DNA of 8,015 nt from Anaerolineae bacterium (lineage in GTDB: Bacteria > Chloroflexota > Anaerolineae > CG2-30-64-16). Made by a program: the position numbers and the translations under genes. The notes beneath the pieces are model-generated. The model had not been told where the DNA came from. It did no database searches and worked only from the letters and a program-made list of their open reading frames with translations. Below are positions 1 through 4,928 of the stretch, one piece after another; within the stretch, counting starts at the first letter, position 1; each line of letters opens with the position of its first letter. Where the stretch lies: NCBI GenBank assembly GCA_025454565.1, contig JALOOE010000103.1, positions 1 through 8,015 on the forward strand. The letters are read 5' to 3'.

Positions 1-287
1 ATGATGATGTTGCGCTGTAACTCCCGCGCTTGATCGGGCGGGATCAGCTTGTCCTTGAACGCGCCGAAGCCCGTGGTGATGCCATAGACCACGCGGCCCT
101 CGGCGACAAATTGCGCCACAGCCTGCCGCGCGCGCGCCACTTTCGCCTCGGCCTCCGCGCTCAGGGTGAGCATTACCTCGTCAGTACCGGCATAGGCGAC
201 CGCGATGACCTGCTCAATCGTCAGATGCTCACCGTCAAGGACGAGAGTGGATTGGGGATTTTCTATTTCGGATTGCGGATAGAGCAT
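1..287 (-). CDS. hutH: Histidine ammonia-lyase family protein, N-terminal part (runs off the left edge)
   Basis: Translating the minus strand from ATG at 287-285 gives 95 residues that match the start of the aromatic amino acid ammonia-lyase family. They include LVLDGEHLTIEQVIAVA near residues 15-31, then VVYGITTGFGAF, which holds the conserved Tyr of the active-site lid, then KLIPPDQARELQRNII. In this family the enzyme deaminates histidine to urocanate in the cytoplasm, using an MIO cofactor made from an Ala-Ser-Gly triad. That triad lies outside the window, so a tyrosine or phenylalanine lyase or an aminomutase is not excluded. ATG 287 is the only in-frame start before the conserved core, but residues 3-13 (YPQSEIENPQS) are encoded by degenerate AATCC-type repeats, and no Shine-Dalgarno sequence is visible. 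The gene lies 54 bases downstream of the Nudix stop on the same strand, so co-transcription is possible. Family assignment is firm; exact substrate is less so. Confidence 0.85.
   Translation of the reverse strand, partial: MLYPQSEIENPQSTLVLDGEHLTIEQVIAVAYAGTDEVMLTLSAEAEAKVARARQAVAQFVAEGRVVYGITTGFGAFKDKLIPPDQARELQRNII
249..281. repeat. Degenerate GGATT/AATCC short repeats inside the 5' end of hutH
   Basis: The plus strand here is a run of imperfect GGATT-like units (GGATTGGGGATT, then GGATTGCGGATA). It encodes the NPQS-type residues in the first 13 codons of the ammonia-lyase. From memory, similar units occur between genes in several Chloroflexota genomes; I did not check this. The run appears to have replaced the normal leader and start of hutH. 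Confidence 0.5.
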
Positions 288-361
288 GATTCGGTTCCAC
301 GTTTGAACGTTCCACAGTTGGAACATGCCGAAAGATAACCTTCAACCTTCGACCTTCAACC
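288..361. repeat. Intergenic degenerate repeats between the Nudix gene and hutH
   Basis: The gap holds two kinds of short units. At 298-324 there are GTTCCAC/GTTTGAAC/GTTGGAAC-type units, including a perfect inverted repeat GTTCCA(309-314)-CAGT-TGGAAC(319-324). At 339-361 there are CCTTCAA/CCTTCGA/CCTTCAA units. The last codons of the Nudix gene (RLKVEG and stop) lie within the second group. No promoter or Shine-Dalgarno sequence was found among the repeats. Confidence 0.55.
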
Positions 362-713
362 GTTCCAACGCCCGTTCGATCATCTCGCGCGTCGCGGGAT
401 TGAGCGCGTAGTGAGGCAGGTCGGCGGGCGACACCCAGCGAACGTCGGCGGCATCATCGCCCGCTCGCAGCGCGCCAGAACGGTAGTGGGCCAGGAAGTC
501 GATGATGGTGAAGTGGTAGCGGATACGACTGTCAGCATCGCGCTCGATCGGCTGAAACAGCCCCAGGATCGGCCCGACCGCGATCTCGATGCCACACTCC
601 TCCAGCACTTCGCGGCGCACCGCGTCTTCGGCCGTCTCGCCGAGTTCGACCAGCCCGCCGGGAATCGCCCAACTGCCCTGCGCAGGCGGTTGGCCGCGGC
701 GCTCCAGCAGCAC
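342..713 (-). CDS. Nudix hydrolase (Nudix-box reading frame; 5' end apparently lost to a frameshift)
   Basis: This frame carries a perfect Nudix box (GX5EX7REUXEEXGU) at residues 20-42, counted from GTG 713. Gly20, Glu26, Arg34, Glu35, Glu38, Glu39 and Gly41 are all present, so the Mg-binding helix for cleaving nucleoside-diphosphate-linked substrates looks intact. The substrate cannot be named; the PGGLVELGE context resembles ADP-ribose pyrophosphatase-like and MutT-like members. GTG 713 lacks a ribosome-binding site and begins directly at the VLLERRG strand. About 27 residues normal for the family (total about 150) are missing in this frame. The expected N-terminus, RIYPTRPFVA, lies just upstream in another frame (see 702-763). 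The C-terminal RLKVEG tail runs into intergenic repeats. Either the gene is a pseudogene with an intact core, or a truncated protein is made, or the assembly has an error at about 711. Confidence 0.7.
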   Translation of the reverse strand: MLLERRGQPPAQGSWAIPGGLVELGETAEDAVRREVLEECGIEIAVGPILGLFQPIERDADSRIRYHFTIIDFLAHYRSGALRAGDDAADVRWVSPADLPHYALNPATREMIERALERLKVEG

Positions 714-763
714 GCGACAAACGGGCGAGTCGGGTAAATTCGCTCGGCGCGATCAGCGGGCAT
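702..763 (-). pseudogene. Out-of-frame original 5' end of the Nudix gene
   Basis: ATG at 763-761 opens a frame reading MPADRAERIYPTRPFVA, which is how this Nudix group usually begins (RxYPxRPxVxVGAVV). It then continues as CCWSAAANRLRR, which is nonsense, while the Nudix box continues in another frame from GTG 713. The typical VGAVVxxDGR segment of about ten residues is absent at the junction. A deletion of about 31 bases between short GCG/CGCG direct repeats would explain both the missing segment and the frame change. The ATG overlaps the HAD stop (753-755) by 11 bases and has a good Shine-Dalgarno, so it is very likely the original start. Read as it stands, translation from this ATG would terminate at 380-382 with an unrelated protein. 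Confidence 0.6.
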
Positions 764-1565
764 CGTCTTGCCACCTTTCAAGGATCGGGACTAATGCGGC
801 CAGATCGGTGATTTCGGCATCCGCCCGAACGGTCGCGTCGACGGCCGGCCGCGATAGAATGGCGCGCTCGCCCGTCGCGCTTTGTGATACAAAGCCCTGA
901 TCCTCGGCCAGCGCCACCAGCACGGCGCGCATGCCCACCCGCTGCGCGCCGATGATGTCGTGCGCCAGCGTGTCGCCGACCATCACGGCGCGGGCCGGAT
1001 CGTCGATTCCGATGCGTTCCAGGGTCGTCAGAAAGATCTCAGGCCGCGGCTTGCGGATGCCGATCTCATCGGACACGACCACCGCATCGACGTAGGGCCG
1101 GAAGCCGTGCGTATCGGTCCAGTGCTGCACCCAGTGCCCGCCGATGGTGTTGGACAGGATGCCGACGCGATAGCCGGCGGCTTTGAGCTCGGCCAGGAGC
1201 GCTGGCGCGCCGGTCGCCGGCGCACGCAGGTCCCCTTCGAGGGCGAAATGGCGGTCGACGGCCTGGCGGACGAGGTCGGGCGAAATGTTCTCGAAGCCCT
1301 GCGCTGCCAACAACGTCGCCAGCACGCTGTCGGCGGGCCGTTCGATCCCGTCCTGTTCGGCCTGCTGGATGGAGAAGCGCAACATGGCGGCCCACAACGC
1401 GGGAAAATCGGTGGGCAGATCCAGCCCTGCTTCGCGCAGCCTCGCGTCGATCGCACAACTGCCGTCGGCGATGATCGTGGGCCATGCCGCGTGCGTGATC
1501 GACAACGTGCTGCCGAAGTCGAAGACGATGCCCTGGATGGCATCTTGTGGGGTGATCGAGCGCAT
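753..1565 (-). CDS. HAD-superfamily hydrolase, Gly-variant motif I
   Basis: This is a 270-residue cytoplasmic HAD hydrolase with an alpha-helical cap. Motif I is IVFDFGSTL, with nucleophile Asp16, but the usual second Asp (general acid/base) is Gly18. Motif II is GILSNT with Ser138. Motif III is RKPRPEIF with Lys172. Motif IV is VMVGDTLAHD with Asp198 and Asp203. The cap (about residues 25-125) lies between motifs I and II, as in the haloacid dehalogenase/phosphoglycolate phosphatase group. FDFGxTL variants are widespread and many are annotated as hydrolases, but loss of the second Asp leaves phosphatase activity uncertain. Start ATG 1565 was chosen because upstream in-frame codons run through a 15-bp hairpin and give low-complexity Arg-rich residues. 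The Shine-Dalgarno is poor. The gene overlaps the Nudix start and forms a two-gene unit with it. Substrate unknown. Confidence 0.85.
   Translation of the reverse strand: MRSITPQDAIQGIVFDFGSTLSITHAAWPTIIADGSCAIDARLREAGLDLPTDFPALWAAMLRFSIQQAEQDGIERPADSVLATLLAAQGFENISPDLVRQAVDRHFALEGDLRAPATGAPALLAELKAAGYRVGILSNTIGGHWVQHWTDTHGFRPYVDAVVVSDEIGIRKPRPEIFLTTLERIGIDDPARAVMVGDTLAHDIIGAQRVGMRAVLVALAEDQGFVSQSATGERAILSRPAVDATVRADAEITDLAALVPILERWQDDAR
771..776 (-). promoter_or_regulatory. Ribosome-binding site for the original Nudix start
   Basis: AGGTGG on the minus strand lies 7 bases before ATG 763-761, inside the last codons of the HAD gene. It supports ATG 763, rather than GTG 713, as the evolved Nudix start. 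It also implies translational coupling with the HAD gene. Confidence 0.6.
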
Positions 1566-1593
1566 AATGATTCTCAATGATCTTCGTTCAGAC

Positions 1594-1628
1594 CGAAGAC
1601 GCCTCTGCATCGCGCAGAGGCGTCTTCG
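1594..1628 (-). terminator. Perfect 15-bp hairpin between ferredoxin 1 and the HAD gene
   Basis: CGAAGACGCCTCTGC (1594-1608) pairs perfectly with GCAGAGGCGTCTTCG (1614-1628) around a 5-base loop. It sits 54 bases beyond the ferredoxin 1 stop and 28 bases before the HAD start. No T-run follows on either strand, so it is not a textbook intrinsic terminator. It could instead be a transcript-end or stabilising structure, or a 5' UTR element of the HAD mRNA. The structure itself is certain; the role is inferred. Confidence 0.65.
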
Positions 1629-1682
1629 ATCCACATGCAATGGCGGCGAGTCGACCCTGAAGCGACGGCATGCGACGGCAAT

Positions 1683-1937
1683 TCAGCCGCGTCTCTCCCG
1701 AAAAAAGCGGGTATTGAGCGCCAGCGCGGCCGTGTGGCGGCGCGGCAGCTGCTCTGCGGCACAAATAGCGTCGACCGGGCAGACCAGCACGCAGTCGCCA
1801 CAGTCGATACAGGCATCAGGATCGACGTAGTACCACGGCCACACGGCTTCAGGTTGGCCCGGCAGGATGCAGGCCACAGGGCACACGTCGGCGCAGGCGC
1901 CGTCGCGGATGCATGGATCGAAGATAACGTGCGTCAT
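1683..1937 (-). CDS. Ferredoxin 1, short two-cluster type with Asp replacing one Cys
   Basis: An 84-residue soluble electron carrier with two iron-sulfur cluster motifs. The first is C9-x2-D12-x2-C15-x3-C19-P, followed by C23; Asp12 stands where a [4Fe-4S] motif has its second Cys. The second is C43-x2-C46-x2-C49-x3-C53-P, complete. By analogy with 7Fe ferredoxins, C9, C15 and C53 would hold a [3Fe-4S] cluster (or Asp-ligated [4Fe-4S]), and C19, C43, C46 and C49 a [4Fe-4S] cluster. It is about 62% identical to ferredoxin 2 over the first 60 residues by my count, with all cluster residues at the same positions. The tail (LNTRFFRERRG) is short and basic. ATG 1937 was chosen because MTH matches the ferredoxin 2 start; an ATG 10 codons upstream is possible. 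It has only a weak AGG ribosome site. No clear promoter was seen, so read-through from ferredoxin 2 is likely. Redox partner unknown. Confidence 0.88.
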   Translation of the reverse strand: MTHVIFDPCIRDGACADVCPVACILPGQPEAVWPWYYVDPDACIDCGDCVLVCPVDAICAAEQLPRRHTAALALNTRFFRERRG

Positions 1938-1999
1938 GCGAACCTGCCTTGTCGAGCGTAGACTCAAACGCCCAACTTCACATCACCTCTACCTACCAG

Positions 2000-2029
2000 C
2001 AGGCCCCTGTGCTCGCGCGCAGGGGCCTG
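2000..2029 (-). terminator. GC-rich 13-bp hairpin between ferredoxins 2 and 1
   Basis: CAGGCCCCTGTGC (2000-2012) pairs with GCGCAGGGGCCTG (2017-2029) around the loop TCGC, with one G-T wobble. It begins 26 bases past the ferredoxin 2 stop. On the minus strand no T-run follows; a TTTTT precedes it instead. It is likely a partial terminator or mRNA 3'-end stabiliser that would lower ferredoxin 1 expression relative to ferredoxin 2. Confidence 0.6.
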
Positions 2030-2055
2030 TCTGAAAAAGGCGTAGGGAGATGAAC

Positions 2056-2493
2056 CTAGTCTTTGGCGGAATAGCCCGGCCCGCCCTGGAAGAAGGCGTC
2101 GTTAAGCGCAGTTCCCGGGGTCAGATCCACGACCTCGCCCTTCGCCAGGATCTTGGTACCCTCGAGGTGGACTGCCTTGCCCTGGCTATCGGAGCCGTCG
2201 TAAACTTGGTTGTAGCCGGGCGTGCCTGCTGGCTTGTTGATGCGCTGCGGCATATCCTTGCCGCGGACGTTGATAGTGCCCTTGCCGACGTAATCGGTCG
2301 GCACATCTTCCTCCGGGAAAATCGCTTCCCAGGGACATTCGGGCACGCACGCACCGCAGTCGATACACGTATCGCGATCGATGTAGTAGAGCGGCCATTC
2401 CTCTTCAGGCTTGCCGGGGATGATGCACTCGACCGGGCAAACCTCGGCGCAGCCGCCGTCGCGCAGACAGATCTCGGTAATAATGTGGGTCAT
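2056..2493 (-). CDS. Ferredoxin 2, two-cluster type with an 80-residue C-terminal extension
   Basis: A 145-residue protein. Residues 1-62 form a bacterial two-cluster ferredoxin: C9-x2-D12-x2-C15-x3-C19-P, C23, then C43-x2-C46-x2-C49-x3-C53-P. Asp12 again replaces a Cys, which points to a [3Fe-4S]/[4Fe-4S] or Asp-ligated 8Fe carrier in the cytoplasm. Residues 65-145 are an extension without Cys, rich in Gly, Lys and Asp, ending NDAFFQGGPGYSAKD; I do not recognise it as a named domain. Start ATG 2493 is fixed by a strong AAGGAGG (2500-2506) 6 bases upstream; further upstream codons do not look like ferredoxin. It has its own promoter (2573-2601) next to the end of the Crp-type gene. The strong promoter and ribosome site suggest an abundant protein. 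Redox partners are not in the window. Confidence 0.9.
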   Translation of the reverse strand: MTHIITEICLRDGGCAEVCPVECIIPGKPEEEWPLYYIDRDTCIDCGACVPECPWEAIFPEEDVPTDYVGKGTINVRGKDMPQRINKPAGTPGYNQVYDGSDSQGKAVHLEGTKILAKGEVVDLTPGTALNDAFFQGGPGYSAKD

Positions 2494-2572
2494 GGAGCTC
2501 CTCCTTGAGGCGTGAGGTGAGGCGCTTCCGGGCATCCAAACGTGCCCCGGTCTCTGCAGCCTGATGCGCGGT

Positions 2573-2601
2573 ATTCTACAAGGTGTCGGGGGGATTGTCA
2601 A
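2573..2601 (-). promoter_or_regulatory. Sigma70-like promoter for ferredoxin 2
   Basis: On the minus strand, TTGACA (2596-2601, perfect -35) is followed by a 17-base spacer and TAGAAT (2573-2578, 5 of 6 for -10). The predicted start is near 2566, giving a leader of about 73 bases. The -35 begins 4 bases after the Crp-type stop, so the ferredoxin can be transcribed independently of it. Confidence 0.75.
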
Positions 2602-2605
2602 ACCA

Positions 2606-3277
2606 CTAACCAGTTTCGGCGATGTCTCGCAGCCGATCGGCATCGAGGATGGTGATGCGTTTGCGCCCGATCTCGATCAACCCATCGGCCTTCAGATCGT
2701 TGAGAACCTGGGTGGCGGTCTCGCGATAGGTGCCGATCGTTTCTGCGAGATCCTGGTGGGTCAGACCGGTGATGCTGTCGCTGTCCTGGTCGGCCGAGAG
2801 GCGGAGCAACAACGATGCCAGCCGCGCGGGGATGCCTTTGAAGGCCATATCCTCCAACCGGGCCTCGGCATCGGTGAGTCGCTTCTGGGTGAGGGTGAGG
2901 ATTCGCCGTCCGATTGTCGGGTCGTTGAGCATCAGCCGCTCGAGGTCGGCGCGGCTCATCACCATGATAGCGCAGTCTTCCATCGCCTCGGCGAACGCGT
3001 TGTGCATCTGCTGGCCCAACAACGCCATCTCGCCGAACAATGCGCCGGGCCCTAGCGTGGCGATCACGAGCTTCTTGCCTTCGGGCGAGATGCGATAGAG
3101 CTGCACGCGCCCCTGGCGCAACAGAAACAGGCGCTCGCCAGGGTCTTCGGGGCGATAGAACACCCGCCCGCGCGGCACGGTCGTCAGCGTAGTGACGAGC
3201 TCCAGCTCCGACAGATCGCGCGCCGACAGATCGCGGAACAATTCAGTGTCCGATAAATAGACTCTTTTCTCTTCCAT
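2606..3277 (-). CDS. Crp/Fnr-family transcription regulator
   Basis: A 223-residue regulator. Residues about 12-110 form a cyclic-nucleotide-binding-type beta barrel (GERLFLLRQGRVQLY, then LGPGALFGEMALLG at about 76-88). A long dimer helix (about 112-145) follows, then a winged helix-turn-helix at about 150-212 (LTHQDLAETIGTYRETATQVL). The phosphate-binding Arg-Ser of E. coli CRP is replaced by Asn-Ala (HNAFAEA), so classical cAMP binding is doubtful. There is only one Cys (C102) and no N-terminal Cys cluster, so it is not an Fe-S FNR. The recognition helix keeps Arg185-Glu186 but has Gln190 where CRP has its third base-contacting Arg, so the operator may differ from TGTGA-N6-TCACA. Start ATG 3277 follows GGGG with 5-base spacing and matches the usual domain start. 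The neighbours are two ferredoxin genes downstream, so a redox or energy role is possible but inferred. Confidence 0.9.
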   Translation of the reverse strand: MEEKRVYLSDTELFRDLSARDLSELELVTTLTTVPRGRVFYRPEDPGERLFLLRQGRVQLYRISPEGKKLVIATLGPGALFGEMALLGQQMHNAFAEAMEDCAIMVMSRADLERLMLNDPTIGRRILTLTQKRLTDAEARLEDMAFKGIPARLASLLLRLSADQDSDSITGLTHQDLAETIGTYRETATQVLNDLKADGLIEIGRKRITILDADRLRDIAETG

Positions 3278-3352
3278 GATCGCCCCATTCACTCTCGGCC
3301 TGAGCTGCCGCACGCAGCATCCAGCGTCGAATCGCTTTGGATGATTGCTCAC

Positions 3353-3381
3353 ATTATATGGCACGCGTCGACAAAACGCAA
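3353..3381 (-). promoter_or_regulatory. Promoter for the Crp-type regulator
   Basis: On the minus strand a perfect TATAAT (3353-3358) lies 17 bases after TTGCGT (3376-3381, 3 of 6 for -35). The predicted start is near 3346, giving a leader of about 69 bases. TGTGAGC overlaps the end of the -10 element, a possible half-site for self-regulation. Confidence 0.6.
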
Positions 3382-3412
3382 GGTCTCATGAAGAGCGGAA
3401 CGTGCGCGTGGA

Positions 3413-3441
3413 TTGTGAGGAGAGACGGCCTGGAGTATAAT
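3413..3441 (+). promoter_or_regulatory. Promoter for the glycosyltransferase, placed for a leaderless mRNA
   Basis: TTGTGA (3413-3418, 4 of 6), a 17-base spacer and a perfect TATAAT (3436-3441). The first purine at a normal distance from the -10, after an 8-base discriminator, is A3450, which is the A of the glycosyltransferase ATG. No Shine-Dalgarno lies between promoter and start. Confidence 0.65.
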
Positions 3442-3449
3442 CTAGTCCC

Positions 3450-4889
3450 ATGACACAGCTCACCCCTCACCCTTTGTCCCATCCCTTGTTGCGGCGGCTG
3501 GATGCGCTGCTGCTGGTCGCGCTGCTGATCGCCCGCATTCGCATCGACACGCTGGCTGAAGCGGCTGTCTTGCCTTTGCGACAAAACGACGTGGCGCGGC
3601 ATCCGTTCCTGGGACATCTGTTACCGCCGCAGGCGATGAAGCTCCTGGCGGAGCAGCAATTCGTCGACCCGGTGGGGCTGCTGCTGATCGTGTTTGGCTT
3701 CGGCTGTCTCTTGATCTACCTGCTAGTCGATGAGTTCGTTGGGCGCGAGCGGCCGCGTTTCTGGGCCAAGCTGATCCTCATCTGGGCGATCGTGCTGTCG
3801 ACCGTGTTTGCGTCAAGCCTGAAACTGACGCTGCTGCGCCAGGGCAGCGGGCCGGCTTCCTACAGTCACGACGGCGGTGTGATCCAGACCGAAGCCACCA
3901 TCGACTATCTCCTGCACGGGAAGAATCCGTACGTCGAAGACTATCTCACGACCCCGATGGCTGAGTGGGGTATCAACGAATTCCGCACCGCGTTGTATCA
4001 CTATCCCTATCTGCCCTGGACGTTCCTCTTCGCCGCGCCGTTCAAGCTCCTCGCGAGCGGGTTGATCGGTTGGTACGACCAGCGGTTTGTCTACCTGTTG
4101 CTGTTCGCACTGACGCTGCTGCTGTTGCCGGGGCTGGCGCGCACACACACAGCCAAGCTCCTGCTGGTGATGCTGATCGGGCTGAACCCGATCATGGGCA
4201 CAGATCTGATCTACGGGCAGAACGATAGCTTCGTGCTGGCGTGGCTCGTGCTGAGTCTGTGGCTTTGGGGGAAGGGCGTGCGCGCGGGAGCCGGCCGCGG
4301 TTGGATCTGGGGCTCGGCTGCCGCGTTCGGATTGGCGTGCGCCAGCAAGCCGACCGCGTGGTTCCTGGCGCCGTTCTATCTGCTGTTGCTGGCCGGCGGC
4401 AGCCCATCCGACCTGTGGCGTCATCCCGCGGCGTGGCTGAAGCGGGCCGCGTTGGCAGCTTGGCCGGCCCTCGTGACCGTAGCCCTGATCATCGGGCCGT
4501 ACCTGCTCTGGAATCCGGCGGCGCTGTTCGACGACGTCTGGGCGTGGTCCAACGGTACGTCGGCCACCGCCTACCAGATTTGGGGTTGGGGCGCATCGAA
4601 CCTGCTGCTGGCGTTGGGACAGGTGGCAAGCCGCTTCGCGTATTGGCCGTTCTGGCTGCCGCAGCTTCTCATTGGGTTGCCGCTGATGTTAGCGCTGCTC
4701 TGGCGGCAGACGCGCGAAAACAGCGCCGGGCGGGCGCTGTGGGGCTACGCGCTCTTTCTCTTTGTCTTCTTTTTCTTCTCGCGCTTTATGAACGAGAATT
4801 ACCTGGGGTATTTGTTGGCGGTGCTGGGGCTGGGCGCGCTGGTGGAGGTTGGTCCCGGCAATCTCGGGCGGGATGAACGAGGCGAATAA
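3450..4889 (+). CDS. Multi-spanning GT-C-like membrane glycosyltransferase (GT87-like)
   Basis: A 479-residue integral membrane protein with about 11-13 hydrophobic segments, near residues 17-30, 74-93, 106-125, 187-205, 212-229, 235-252, 260-274, 286-297, 301-316, 333-353, 381-394, 400-418, 430-445 and 450-465. After segment 3 comes an outward loop with SHDGGVIQTEATIDYLLHGKNPY (split in meaning: acidic Asp141 near the membrane, then the NPY turn). This is the layout of polyprenyl-phosphate-sugar-dependent GT-C enzymes. GQND (256-259) and SKP (299-301) recall mannosyltransferases of the GT87 type. The likely role is adding a sugar to a lipid-linked or surface glycan outside the membrane; donor and acceptor are unknown. 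ATG 3450 immediately follows a promoter, implying leaderless translation. The gene stands alone and converges with rpiR-like gene 1, the stops lying 39 bases apart. Confidence 0.75.
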   Translation: MTQLTPHPLSHPLLRRLDALLLVALLIARIRIDTLAEAAVLPLRQNDVARHPFLGHLLPPQAMKLLAEQQFVDPVGLLLIVFGFGCLLIYLLVDEFVGRERPRFWAKLILIWAIVLSTVFASSLKLTLLRQGSGPASYSHDGGVIQTEATIDYLLHGKNPYVEDYLTTPMAEWGINEFRTALYHYPYLPWTFLFAAPFKLLASGLIGWYDQRFVYLLLFALTLLLLPGLARTHTAKLLLVMLIGLNPIMGTDLIYGQNDSFVLAWLVLSLWLWGKGVRAGAGRGWIWGSAAAFGLACASKPTAWFLAPFYLLLLAGGSPSDLWRHPAAWLKRAALAAWPALVTVALIIGPYLLWNPAALFDDVWAWSNGTSATAYQIWGWGASNLLLALGQVASRFAYWPFWLPQLLIGLPLMLALLWRQTRENSAGRALWGYALFLFVFFFFSRFMNENYLGYLLAVLGLGALVEVGPGNLGRDERGE

Positions 4890-4928
4890 TGCGTCCTGCC
4901 CCGCGGCACCCCGCCAGATTGCTTTGAA

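Noticed and set aside
411..737. Plus-strand frame opposite the Nudix gene
   Set aside because: Shadow frame; the opposite strand encodes a perfect Nudix box.
960..1580. Long plus-strand open frame opposite the HAD gene
   Set aside because: It is the antisense shadow of a high-GC coding gene; the translation is Arg/Gly/Asp rich with no family resemblance and no ribosome site, while the minus strand carries all HAD motifs.
3813..4424. Minus-strand frame of about 200 codons inside the glycosyltransferase
   Set aside because: Gln/Arg-rich low-complexity translation, antisense to leucine-rich membrane segments.
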